From assembly GCA_937884485.1 (NCBI GenBank), contig CALGCG010000056.1:1-64000 (forward strand): a stretch of 64,000 nucleotides of DNA, in the 5' to 3' direction. The position numbers and the translations under genes were made by a program. Under the pieces are notes generated by a model. The model was not told where the DNA came from. It searched no databases and saw only the letters and a program-made list of their open reading frames with translations. This DNA comes from an uncultured Bacteroidales bacterium (GTDB lineage Bacteria > Bacteroidota > Bacteroidia > Bacteroidales > P3). Below are positions 26,769 through 34,633 of this stretch, piece after piece (position 1 is the stretch's first letter; each line of letters opens with the position of its first letter).

Positions 26769-26837
26769 ATAAAAATATCGCGCGTGTGATAAAATCAAAA
26801 ACGTGAAAATCGAAAAAAAGTAATGCTGTTATAAAAT

Positions 26838-26893
26838 GGTCGCCGAGAGACCGCCGAGAGACCGCCGAAGGATCGCCGAAGGACCGTCGAAAG
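26838..26893. repeat. 11-bp minisatellite
   Basis: Five consecutive units of about 11 bp: GGTCGCCGAGA, GACCGCCGAGA, GACCGCCGAAG, GATCGCCGAAG and a 12-base GACCGTCGAAAG. They lie in an otherwise gene-free gap (26,770-27,187). Related words (GGATCGAAG, GGATCGCCGAGAGG) recur at 27,016-27,056. No ORF or promoter uses it. Beyond this the gap holds nothing I can identify. Confidence 0.85.
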
Positions 26894-27187
26894 GACGGCA
26901 GGGCTATAGGGTGAAAATCAGGAAGTTGCGATTGTTTATGGGTAACTTGCGTAATGTGTTGATTCTCAAGTGTTACGTTATTGCGGCAAAGAAGGCACGA
27001 AGAACCCACATAGAAGGATCGAAGAAGGGGTACCACCAGGGGATCGCCGAGAGGTCACCGTGGTTTGCCGTCGGCTTGGCTGACAAGGGTTGTCAATAGT
27101 CTTTGCATAACCGACCTCTTTTCTTCCGATTCATGGCACTATGCAGCGACCTGGAATAGACAAGATTCCTACGTTCTTGCGAATGGA

Positions 27188-27934
27188 TCATTCATTGTCC
27201 CCCTCTATGATTTCCCAATGTCCGTATCGTCTGCCACCCACTCGTTTTATCTTGTTGTCTTCCTGCAACTTGTTCATATATCGTACCAGCGTCCTTCTGG
27301 CTATTCCCAGAGTATTGGACAGATTGTCCATCGTGGCTGACGGCTTGGCGCGTAAGGCGTCTATAATCCTTAGTGCCATAGTGCCATCCAAAGTGCTGTC
27401 AGATTTGGCACTATGGATTTCATCGCCCATGCTATGCTTGTACTCCTCAATTTGTTTCAGCAGGTTGTCGCAATGATGCTGGAGCATGAAGGTCTTGAAA
27501 TTCTTTGAGTCTTCTGCTTCTTCGCTTTGTTCAAGAGAGCTGATGTATTGCTTTCGTTTCTCCTTTTTCACTATCGACGGCACCACGCCAAACTCGTACT
27601 GAATCATATTCATCACCAGTCGGCTCATACGACCATTACCATCGGCCCAAGGATGAATATTCACAAGCCTGTAGTGGGCTTCGAAACTCAAGTCATATAC
27701 CGCTTCAATGTCCTCTTCGTGCAGGTGTTTCCGCTCGGCATTGAGCCATTGACAGAATTCCTGTAGCCGACCGGGAACCTTCTGATACGACAAATATGAC
27801 CTTCCTCCTATTCCGGCACTCACATTCAAAAGTCTCAACTCACCCTTGGCTGCCGAAAAATTGCCCAACATGGTGTTGTATTCCGACCCCGTGTTTTTCA
27901 TTACCAATGCCGAAAGGCTACGTAGCAGTTCCTT
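27188..27934 (-). pseudogene. Fic-domain protein, N-terminal part missing
   Basis: The frame is open from just after a TAA at 27935-27937 and encodes about 248 residues; no ATG stands at a natural start, only a TTG at 27907 and an internal ATG at 27901. The visible part begins in the middle of a Fic protein (ALVMKNTGSEYN, GGRSYLSYQKVP), has the catalytic motif HPWADGNGRMSRL (His of HPFxxGNGR kept), and ends with a winged-helix DNA-binding domain (TMDNLSNTLGIARRTLVRYM). Fic proteins AMPylate target proteins. The usual N-terminal half, including any inhibitory helix, is missing. The break at about 27,935 coincides with the change to G+C-rich backbone, so it looks like an island-edge truncation. 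An expressed short form cannot be excluded. Confidence 0.7.
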
Positions 27935-27981
27935 TTAACGGCTTGTAAACACAATCTACATCGTCACTAAGTTGGTTGGCA

Positions 27982-28692
27982 TTAAACGGTGACGGTGGCG
28001 AGGAAGAGGGAGGGGGAGACGCGGCGGTTGATGTTGCGGTGCTGACGGTTGGCTTTCTTCTCGTCGGCGGAGAGGGTGGGGATGTGGGCGGTGTTGGCGG
28101 CTTCGACGATGGCGTAGAGGTGGAAGGTTACGGACTGTCCGGTTGCGACTTCGTCGCTCACGTCCGGGAGGTCGAAGGCGGCACGGGCGGATTGGCGCTC
28201 GACGCTGGCCATGAGCATGCAGACGTCGGCATCGGGGGAGACAGCATAGATGTGCACGATGTCGTCGGGTCGGGCTTTGTCGTGCAGGTTGGGGAGGAAG
28301 GTGAGGTCGACATGGAGGCCGTCGGTATGGATGCTGTTGGCGCAGACGGCGGGGAGCGGGCCACGGGCAAGGAGCAGGGCGGGGTAGTTGATGAGGACCT
28401 GGCCGTCGCTGTAGACGAAGTTGTCTTTGTTGAGGCGCGAGAAGTAGTTGGCTTCGGTGAGTCCGTGGGCATGGGCTTCCTTGGTGAGGCCGCGCTGGAG
28501 GATGGTGCCGAAGAGGGAGGAGGCATGCTGGCGCGCCGTGAAGAGGGCCCGCTGGCGCAGCTGGGCCTCGGACTTGCGGTCGTTGTATTCCGCCGGCAGC
28601 TGGCGCGAGTAGGTCTTGCCGAAGCGGGTGTAGTGTATGACGCGGCCGACGGTGCCGGTGTATTCGATGATGGAGGGTTTGACTTTTGCCAT
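27982..28692 (-). CDS. DUF6266 family protein
   Basis: 236 aa. The N-terminus (MAKVKPSIIEYTGTVGRVIHY) follows the pattern of DUF6266, a Bacteroidetes family of unknown function that starts with a short basic stretch and a GxxG segment. The middle has KSEAQLRQRALFTARQHASSL and the end a beta-rich part with AAFDLP and FHLYAIVEA. There is no signal peptide. It stands at the right edge of the AT-rich island, and a C-terminal fragment of the same kind lies at 24285-24543. Direct repeats TTTGAGTAAA at 28771-28780 and 28782-28791 lie about 80-100 bases upstream. Confidence 0.7.
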   Translation of the reverse strand: MAKVKPSIIEYTGTVGRVIHYTRFGKTYSRQLPAEYNDRKSEAQLRQRALFTARQHASSLFGTILQRGLTKEAHAHGLTEANYFSRLNKDNFVYSDGQVLINYPALLLARGPLPAVCANSIHTDGLHVDLTFLPNLHDKARPDDIVHIYAVSPDADVCMLMASVERQSARAAFDLPDVSDEVATGQSVTFHLYAIVEAANTAHIPTLSADEKKANRQHRNINRRVSPSLFLATVTV

Positions 28693-28770
28693 GGTGTGTC
28701 GCTTTTGGTGTACCAGGTATAACGGAGGTGTGTGCTTTTTATTGTATAGTTACCATGGTGGCAGGTAATG

Positions 28771-28791
28771 TTTGAGTAAACTTTGAGTAAA
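28771..28791. repeat. Direct repeat upstream of the DUF6266 gene
   Basis: TTTGAGTAAA occurs twice, at 28771-28780 and 28782-28791, one turn of the helix apart, about 80 bases ahead of the DUF6266 start. It could be a regulator site or chance in an AT-rich gap. Confidence 0.4.
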
Positions 28792-28859
28792 AGGGGAGTA
28801 GAACCTAAAGAGTGGTTGGATGCCATCGGATGTGATGGTAAATGCTTGCTGGACAGGCG

Positions 28860-28897
28860 GGAAAACAACACGGGGCCGCAGCGCAGCTGCGGCCCCG
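28860..28897 (-). terminator. Terminator of the glyS transcript
   Basis: A perfect 12-bp stem, CGGGGCCGCAGC (28871-28882) with GCTGCGGCCCCG (28886-28897) around a GCA loop. On the minus strand it is followed by TGTTGTTTTCCC. It lies 67 bases after the stop of the small gene at 28964. The rest of 28,693-28,963 shows no gene. Confidence 0.65.
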
Positions 28898-28963
28898 CAA
28901 AAAGGGGTTCTATGGATTGCTATTTGTATAGAAGACTATGTACAGCGTCGGACACCAGGGTTT

Positions 28964-29146
28964 TCATGCCTCAGGATGAAAATGTTTATATATCAATTCA
29001 CTAATCCGGCGGTCGGACTCTTCCAACGTGATATAGTCGCGTTCCAGTTCTTCGCGGCTCATCCGGCGGACTTTCATGCCGTATTCGGCAGAGGGCTCGG
29101 CGGCACCAGTCATGGGCTTTTCGTCGTCAAAACTATAGTCTTCCAT
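28964..29146 (-). CDS. Small acidic protein downstream of glyS
   Basis: 60 aa, soluble, rich in Glu/Asp with a probable helix (REELERDYITLEESDRRISELIYKHF). It is 12 bases after the glyS stop on the same strand and just before a terminator, which supports a real gene in the glyS operon. No family is recognised. Confidence 0.6.
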   Translation of the reverse strand: MEDYSFDDEKPMTGAAEPSAEYGMKVRRMSREELERDYITLEESDRRISELIYKHFHPEA

Positions 29147-29158
29147 ACGAAGTCTGTC

Positions 29159-30673
29159 TTATAGATTGTTCTTCAAATAGGCCAGCAGCTGGTCGATGTT
29201 GACGCGCTCCTGCTGCATGGTGTCGCGGTCGCGGACGGTGACGGCATTGTCGGAGAGGGTGTCGTTGTCGACGGTGATGCAGAAGGGGGTACCGATGGCA
29301 TCCTGGCGGCGGTAGCGGCGGCCGATGGCGTCTTTCTCGTCGTACTGCACCATCATCTCGGGCATGAGGAGGTGCTGCACCTCGCGGGCCTTCTCGGGCA
29401 GGCCGTCTTTCTTGACCAGCGGCAGCACGGCGGCTTTGTAGGGGGCCAGCTTGCGCGGCAGGGAGAGCACGGTGCGGGTGGAGCCGTCGTCGAGGGTCTC
29501 GTCCTTCAGGGCGTGGCTGAAGATGGCGAGGAAGGTGCGGTCGACACCGATGGAGGTCTCGATGACATACGGCGTGTAGCTCTCGTTGAGCTCGCTGTCG
29601 AAGTACTGCAGCTTCTTGCCGCTGAACTCGCTGTGGCGCGAGAGGTCGAAGTCGGTGCGGCTGTGGATGCCCTCAAGTTCCTTGAAGCCGAAGGGGAACT
29701 TGAACTCGATGTCGGTGGCGGCGTTGGCGTAGTGGGCCAGCTTTTCGTGGTCGTGGTAGCGGTAGCAGTCGGCGGGGATGCCGAAGGCAAGGTGCCATTG
29801 CAGGCGCTCTTCTTTCCAATGCTTGAACCACTCCAGTTCGGTTCCGGGACGGACGAAGAACTGCATCTCCATCTGCTCGAACTCGCGCATGCGGAAGATG
29901 AACTGGCGGGCGACAATCTCGTTGCGGAAGGCTTTGCCGATCTGGGCGATGCCGAAGGGGATCTTCATGCGGCCGCTCTTCTGGACGTTGAGGAAGTTGA
30001 CGAAGATGCCCTGGGCCGTCTCAGGACGGAGATAGAGGGTGTCGCTGTCGTCGATGACGGAGCCCATCTTGGTGGCGAACATGAGGTTGAACTGGCGCAC
30101 GTCGGTCCAGTTGCGGGTGCCGCTGATGGGGCATACGATTTCGAGGTCGAGGATGAGCTGCTTGAGGCCTGCCAGGTCGTTGCGGTTCATGCAGTCGGCA
30201 TAGCGATCGTGGATCTCGTCGATTTTCTTCTGGTGCTCCAGCACGCGGGCGTTGGTGGTGACGAACTGCTGGCGGTCGAAGGCGTCGCCGAAGCGCTTGT
30301 GGGCTTTCTCCACCTCTTTCTCTATCTTCTCTTCGATTTTGGCGATATGGTCCTCGATGAGGACGTCGGCGCGGTAGCGCTTCTTGCTGTCTTTGTTGTC
30401 GATGAGGGGGTCGTTGAAGGCGTCCACGTGGCCGCTGGCCTTCCAGATGCGGGGGTGCATGAAGATGGCGCTGTCGATGCCCACGATGTTCTCGTGCATC
30501 TGCACCATGGCCTTCCACCAGGCCTGCTTGATGTTGTTTTTGAGTTCGGTGCCCAGCTGGCCGTAGTCGTAGACGGCGGCGAGGCCGTCGTAGATCTCCG
30601 AGCTGGGGAAGATGAATCCGTATTCTTTGGCGTGGGATACCACTTTCTTGAAGAAATCGTCTTGGTTTGCCAT
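29159..30673 (-). CDS. glyS: Glycyl-tRNA synthetase (dimeric, class II)
   Basis: 504 aa, the length of the single-chain alpha2-type glycyl-tRNA synthetase, not the alpha2beta2 type. It charges tRNA-Gly. Seen: the N-terminal YGFIFPSSEIYDGLAAVYDYG, the class II motif 2 region FRNEIVARQFIFRMREFEQME and LYLRPETAQGIF before it; the motif 3 region IETSIGVDRTFLAI (ETSIGVDR); and a C-terminal anticodon-binding domain (PRKLAPYKAAVLPLVKK). Its start lies about 100 bases after the end of the histidine kinase gene on the same strand. Confidence 0.97.
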   Translation of the reverse strand: MANQDDFFKKVVSHAKEYGFIFPSSEIYDGLAAVYDYGQLGTELKNNIKQAWWKAMVQMHENIVGIDSAIFMHPRIWKASGHVDAFNDPLIDNKDSKKRYRADVLIEDHIAKIEEKIEKEVEKAHKRFGDAFDRQQFVTTNARVLEHQKKIDEIHDRYADCMNRNDLAGLKQLILDLEIVCPISGTRNWTDVRQFNLMFATKMGSVIDDSDTLYLRPETAQGIFVNFLNVQKSGRMKIPFGIAQIGKAFRNEIVARQFIFRMREFEQMEMQFFVRPGTELEWFKHWKEERLQWHLAFGIPADCYRYHDHEKLAHYANAATDIEFKFPFGFKELEGIHSRTDFDLSRHSEFSGKKLQYFDSELNESYTPYVIETSIGVDRTFLAIFSHALKDETLDDGSTRTVLSLPRKLAPYKAAVLPLVKKDGLPEKAREVQHLLMPEMMVQYDEKDAIGRRYRRQDAIGTPFCITVDNDTLSDNAVTVRDRDTMQQERVNIDQLLAYLKNNL

Positions 30674-30770
30674 AATCTGTATAGAAACTGTTTATATTTT
30701 GTTTTTATTATTTGATTCAAATCTGTTGGATAACGCCCGTGGGTCGGGTTTATTGTGTCTGAGGGACATT

Positions 30771-32258
30771 TTATTTTTTCTTCAGCACGATGCGGAAGGT
30801 GGTGCCTTGGCCGGGGACGGAATACTTGAGGAAGAGGCGTCCGCGGTGGTACTGGTTGACGATGCGCCGGGCCAGCGGCAGGCCGAGGCCCCAGCCGCGG
30901 CTCTTGGTGGTGAAGCCGCTGTCGAAGATGCGCTTCTGCACCGAAGGACTCATGCCCTTGCCGGTGTCGCTGATGTCGATGTAGATGTTGCGGGCGTCCT
31001 GCGAGCCCATGATGGTCACGGTGCCGGCGCCTTCCATGGCGTCGATGGCGTTCTTGCAGAGGTTCTCTATCACCCACTGGAAGAGGTACCCGTTCAGCGG
31101 GGCTATGAAGGGCTCGTCCTCGGGGAAGGAGACGACGAACTGCACCTTCCTGGGCGCGCGGCTCTGCAGGTAGTCTATGGCGGCGCGCACGGCTTCCTCG
31201 ACACTCTCTTCCTTCAGCTCGGGCACGGAGCCGATTTTCGAGAAGCGGTGGGTGATGGTCTCCAAGCGCTGGAGGTCTTTGCCGACTTCGGCGGCATATT
31301 CGTCGCTGAACTCCTTGCCTTTCAGGTAGTCGGTCCATGCCATGAGCGAGGAAAGGGGAGTGCCCAGCTGGTGGGCCGTCTCCTTGGCCAGGCCCACCCA
31401 GATGCGGTTCTGCTCCATGGTGCGCGTGGTGCGGAAGATGTAGTAGCTGACCAGCAGCAGCACGATGGCAATGATGAGATAGAGCAACGGCACCCAGCGG
31501 AGGGAGCGCAGCAGGGGGGAATTCTCGTAGTAGACATAGGCGTGGCTGTTGTCGGGCAGGGCAATCTCGATGGGGTCGTTTACCGAGGCCATCTGCTCCA
31601 GCCGCGGCAGCAGCTTGGCGGGGGTGCTGACCTCTGAGGAGTCGATGTTGCCCATGGCGATGACCTGCGTGCGTGTGCTGTCGGCGATGATGACCGGTAC
31701 GAAGACCGTGTTGTTGGTGATGTCGGTCAGGAAGGAACGCGTGAAGCGGTTCAGCACCTGCCGCAGCTGGGTGTAGTACTGCGACTCCTTGTAGTACAGC
31801 GTCATGGGCATGCCGTAGAGGCGGTATTGGAAAGGCGGATTCTTCGAGTATTCCTCCAGCAGGGGGCCTTCCAGTTTCTGGCCGGCAAGTTCCTGCGGCA
31901 CGGTGATGATGCTGTCCTTGGCGGTGGTGATGATGATGGGGGTGCGGGCGGAGTCGATGATGTAGTTGACGTAGGCCAGGCTGAAGCGGAGATCGATGTT
32001 CTGGTTGGGGTCGTTGAAGGACTGCAGGATGTCGGTGTAGAGCTGCATCTTGCGATGCTCGTCGAGGGTGGCCTGCTGGAAGAACTGCTGGGTGGCCGAC
32101 GAGATGCGGTTACGCTGCGCTATGGCGTTGGCCCAGAGGCGTATCTTGGCTTCCTCGCTTTCGCGCACCTGGCGGGCCACGTTCTGCACCTGCCACAGGG
32201 CGAAGAGGGCCAGCACAATGGACAGCGCCATCAATATCAGTTTCACTCGTTGCTTCAT
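30771..32258 (-). CDS. Membrane sensor histidine kinase
   Basis: 495 aa. Helix 1 at about residues 6-24 and helix 2 at about 248-272 flank a periplasmic sensor domain of about 220 residues without known fold. Then comes the dimerisation/phosphoacceptor box KETAHQLGTPLSSL with the phospho-His, followed by the HATPase domain: N box ENLCKNAIDAM, G1 DTGKGMSP, F box FDSGFTTK and G2 GWGLGLPLA. No response regulator is adjacent, so it is an orphan kinase here. It lies on the same strand downstream of the FtsX-type permease, separated by an AT-rich repeat tract at 32264-32345. Confidence 0.93.
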   Translation of the reverse strand: MKQRVKLILMALSIVLALFALWQVQNVARQVRESEEAKIRLWANAIAQRNRISSATQQFFQQATLDEHRKMQLYTDILQSFNDPNQNIDLRFSLAYVNYIIDSARTPIIITTAKDSIITVPQELAGQKLEGPLLEEYSKNPPFQYRLYGMPMTLYYKESQYYTQLRQVLNRFTRSFLTDITNNTVFVPVIIADSTRTQVIAMGNIDSSEVSTPAKLLPRLEQMASVNDPIEIALPDNSHAYVYYENSPLLRSLRWVPLLYLIIAIVLLLVSYYIFRTTRTMEQNRIWVGLAKETAHQLGTPLSSLMAWTDYLKGKEFSDEYAAEVGKDLQRLETITHRFSKIGSVPELKEESVEEAVRAAIDYLQSRAPRKVQFVVSFPEDEPFIAPLNGYLFQWVIENLCKNAIDAMEGAGTVTIMGSQDARNIYIDISDTGKGMSPSVQKRIFDSGFTTKSRGWGLGLPLARRIVNQYHRGRLFLKYSVPGQGTTFRIVLKKK

Positions 32259-32279
32259 CGGCTCATTAATTAGGGATTA

Positions 32280-32345
32280 GGAATTAGAAATTAGGAATTA
32301 GAAATTAGGAATTTTCAATTCTCAATTTTCAATTTTCAATTTTCA
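32280..32345. repeat. AT-rich tandem repeats that supply the stop codon of the permease gene
   Basis: Two exact 14-bp units GGAATTAGAAATTA (32280-32293, 32294-32307) plus GGAATT, followed by CAATTCT and three CAATTTT units (32316-32343). The TGA stop of the permease gene (complement of 32329-32331) is made by the CAATTTT part. The same heptamer recurs at 37135-37161 and 42746-42752. Confidence 0.9.
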
Positions 32346-33567
32346 CCGCCTGTGCGGGGGTGATGTGCGAGATGTAGGCTGCCGGCAGCAGCAGGGCCAG
32401 CAGGCATGCCGCAAGGGTGCCGAGGCTGACGAGGAGGAAAATCATCGGGTCGATGTCGACCGGCACATGGGTCATCGAGTAGCTCTCGGCGTCGAGCTTC
32501 ACCACCTGCCATTGCTGCTGCACCACGCAGAGCGCCAACGCCACGGCGTCGCCGATGAGGATGCCTTCGGCGATGAGCCGCGAGGCCTTGATGAGGAAGA
32601 TGCGGCGCACCGACGCATTGGTGGCCCCCAGGGCCTTGAGCAGGCCGATGGTGCGTCCTTTCTCGAAAATCATGATGAGCAGCGCCGAGACGATGGCCAC
32701 GGCACACACGAGGCTCATAATGACGAGGATGAGGGTGATGTTGGAGTTCAGCAGGTCCAGCCAGGCGAAGAGGGCAGGGTTGGCCTCGCGGATGGTCTGC
32801 ACGGAGTAGTCGTAGGGCAGCTCGCGCTCCACGTTGCGGGCGATGTCGTCCAGGCGGTCGAAGTTGTCGACCAGCACCTCGTAGCCGCCCACCTGGTTGG
32901 CCTCCCATTCGTTGAGGCGCTGCACCTGACGCAGGTCGCCGACCACGTAGAGCTCGTCGAACTCGGTGAGGTCGGTGTTGTAGATGCCGCTGACGGTGAA
33001 CGCCCGCGAGCGCGGCGTGTCGCCGCCCCAGAAATAGGTGCGCATCTTGTCGCCTACCTTCAGCCGCAGCCGCGAGGCTATGGTGCTGGAAACGAGGACG
33101 TCGGTGGATGTTCCGGTTTCTCCGGATGCTCCGGAGAGCATCGGCAACCGCCCCTCGACGAGGTTGGAGGCGAAGAAGGTGGTGTCGTAGTCCGCGCTGA
33201 GGCCGCGGAACATGATGCCGTAGATCTGGTCTGCGGTCTTCACCATGCCGCCCTTGGTGGCGAAGTATTGGATGTGGCGCACGCCGGGCACGCGCTGGAT
33301 GCGCTCCACGAGGGAGCTGTCCAGCACGATGGGCTCTTCCTGGTAGGCCGGCGAGGAGGCGAAGTTGCTCACCGTCAGGTGGCTGCCGAAGCCCACCACC
33401 TTGGACGCTATCTCGCCCTGGAAGCCGCGCAGAATGCACACGGCCATCACCATCACCAGCACGCCGAGGGCAATGCTGACAACGGCAATGACGGACAGGG
33501 GCCCCGAAAAGCCCCCGCCGTCTTTTGTCCGCGGCATGAACCGCCGTGCTATGAACCGCTCGAACAA
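32329..33567 (-). CDS. FtsX/LolE-type ABC transporter permease
   Basis: About 412 aa from a TTG at 33567; alternatives are a CTG at 33576, which would overlap the tpiA stop, and the first ATG at 33537. The upstream start is preferred because FERFIARRF is the conserved N-terminus of LolC/LolE-like permeases and lies before the ATG. Layout: helix at about 25-50 (IAVVSIALGVLVMVMAV), a large periplasmic domain, then three C-terminal helices with the MacB/FtsX core (SALLIMIFEKGRTIGLLKALGATNASVRRIFL). Family knowledge: works with an ATPase in lipoprotein release from the inner membrane. No ATPase gene is adjacent. The C-terminal AVKIEN is encoded by the repeat tract. Confidence 0.85.
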   Translation of the reverse strand: MFERFIARRFMPRTKDGGGFSGPLSVIAVVSIALGVLVMVMAVCILRGFQGEIASKVVGFGSHLTVSNFASSPAYQEEPIVLDSSLVERIQRVPGVRHIQYFATKGGMVKTADQIYGIMFRGLSADYDTTFFASNLVEGRLPMLSGASGETGTSTDVLVSSTIASRLRLKVGDKMRTYFWGGDTPRSRAFTVSGIYNTDLTEFDELYVVGDLRQVQRLNEWEANQVGGYEVLVDNFDRLDDIARNVERELPYDYSVQTIREANPALFAWLDLLNSNITLILVIMSLVCAVAIVSALLIMIFEKGRTIGLLKALGATNASVRRIFLIKASRLIAEGILIGDAVALALCVVQQQWQVVKLDAESYSMTHVPVDIDPMIFLLVSLGTLAACLLALLLPAAYISHITPAQAVKIEN

Positions 33568-33572
33568 CTTCT

Positions 33573-34334
33573 TCAGAAGCTCTTGGCGATGGCGATGAAG
33601 TCGTCGGCTTTGAGGGAGGCGCCGCCGATGAGGCCGCCGTCGATGTCGGGGCAGGCGAAGAGCTCCTTGGCGTTGGAGGGCTTGCAGCTGCCGCCGTAGA
33701 GGATGCTGATTTCGTCGGCCAGCTCCTTGCCGTATTTGGCGGCGAGGAGGCTGCGGATGTGGGCATGGATCTCCTGCGCCTGCTCGGGCGTGGCGGTCTT
33801 GCCGGTGCCGATGGCCCACACGGGCTCGTAGGCGATGACCACTTCCTTCATCTCTTCGGCGCCGAGGTGGAAGAGGCCCTTCTCGACTTGGGTCTTCACG
33901 ACGTCGAGCTGGCGGCCGGCCTCGCGCTCCTCGAGCACCTCGCCGACGCACACGATGGGCTTCAGGCCATGCTTCAGCAGCTGGTCCACCTTGGCGGCGA
34001 CGGTCTGGTCGGTCTCGCCGTAGTAGGCGCGACGCTCGGAGTGGCCCACGATGCAGTAGTCAATCTCCATGCTCTCAAGCATTTCGGCGCTCACCTCGCC
34101 GGTGAAGGCGCCCTTGTCGCGGTCGCTGACGTTCTGTGCGCCAACCATGAAATAGCTGTCGTTGGCGTAGTCGGTGGTCATCTCCAGGTAGGGGAACGGC
34201 GGGCAGACGATAAGCTGCGTGTCGCGCGGGAGCTCCTCTTTCTCAAGGGCTTCCATGATGTCGTTGATCAGTTCGTCGGCCTCATTGAAGGTGCAGTTCA
34301 TCTTCCAGTTGCCTGCTACGATATGTTTTCTCAT
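33573..34334 (-). CDS. tpiA: Triosephosphate isomerase
   Basis: 253 aa, the normal size of this TIM-barrel enzyme, which interconverts dihydroxyacetone phosphate and glyceraldehyde 3-phosphate in glycolysis. The catalytic residues are all seen: NWKMN at 9-13 (Lys), VGHSERR (His), YEPVWAIGTGKTA (Glu) and the phosphate-binding LYGGS and GGLIGGAS loops at the C-terminus. Its stop lies 5 bases past the TTG start of the permease gene, giving tight coupling. The 299-base gap to serC (34,335-34,633) is AT-rich and holds the serC promoter; no clear tpiA promoter box was found. Confidence 0.97.
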   Translation of the reverse strand: MRKHIVAGNWKMNCTFNEADELINDIMEALEKEELPRDTQLIVCPPFPYLEMTTDYANDSYFMVGAQNVSDRDKGAFTGEVSAEMLESMEIDYCIVGHSERRAYYGETDQTVAAKVDQLLKHGLKPIVCVGEVLEEREAGRQLDVVKTQVEKGLFHLGAEEMKEVVIAYEPVWAIGTGKTATPEQAQEIHAHIRSLLAAKYGKELADEISILYGGSCKPSNAKELFACPDIDGGLIGGASLKADDFIAIAKSF

Positions 34335-34532
34335 TTTCTTTTGGGTTTTAATTGGGTTTTCGGTTAACGGTATTTGATATTTGATAAATGATTTCTTTTA
34401 ATAACGCATCAGTTGCAATATTATTTTGTCGACAGTAATAAATATTTTTGTCGCATTCAGCGGCGGGGTGCCGTCGCCCCTTGGATATGAATGTGTTTTT
34501 TCTGAAAAAAACATGGGTGTTTGAAAAATAAT

Positions 34533-34563
34533 TTTGTAAATATAAATTTATTTACTATTTTTG
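34533..34563 (+). promoter_or_regulatory. Promoter of the serC-serA operon
   Basis: TTTG at 34533-34536, 19 bases, TATTTTTG at 34556-34563, about 70 bases before the serC ATG. It is an exact fit to the Bacteroidetes consensus. Confidence 0.85.
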
Positions 34564-34633
34564 TAGCGTTCTGTTAAGTAAGCAGAAGTTAGTTAATTAA
34601 TTAAATATAAATTACTTAAAACAAAAACAAACA

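Noticed and set aside
26838..26893. CRISPR array
   Set aside because: Units are only 11 bp and directly adjacent without spacers; no cas genes in the window.
26689..27099. Open frames over the minisatellite gap
   Set aside because: Built from the 11-bp repeat (RRSFGDPSA-type repeats) with no start context or homology pattern.
29372..30715. 447-aa plus-strand frame opposite glyS
   Set aside because: Mirror of the glyS coding strand, low-complexity Leu/Val/Ala/Glu, no start context.
30322..31338. 338-aa minus-strand frame across the glyS/kinase junction
   Set aside because: Arg/Pro-rich frame-shifted reading of the histidine kinase and glyS genes.
32329..33951. 540-aa version of the permease
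   Set aside because: The first 125 residues are an Arg/Pro-rich out-of-frame reading of tpiA; the true protein starts near 33567.
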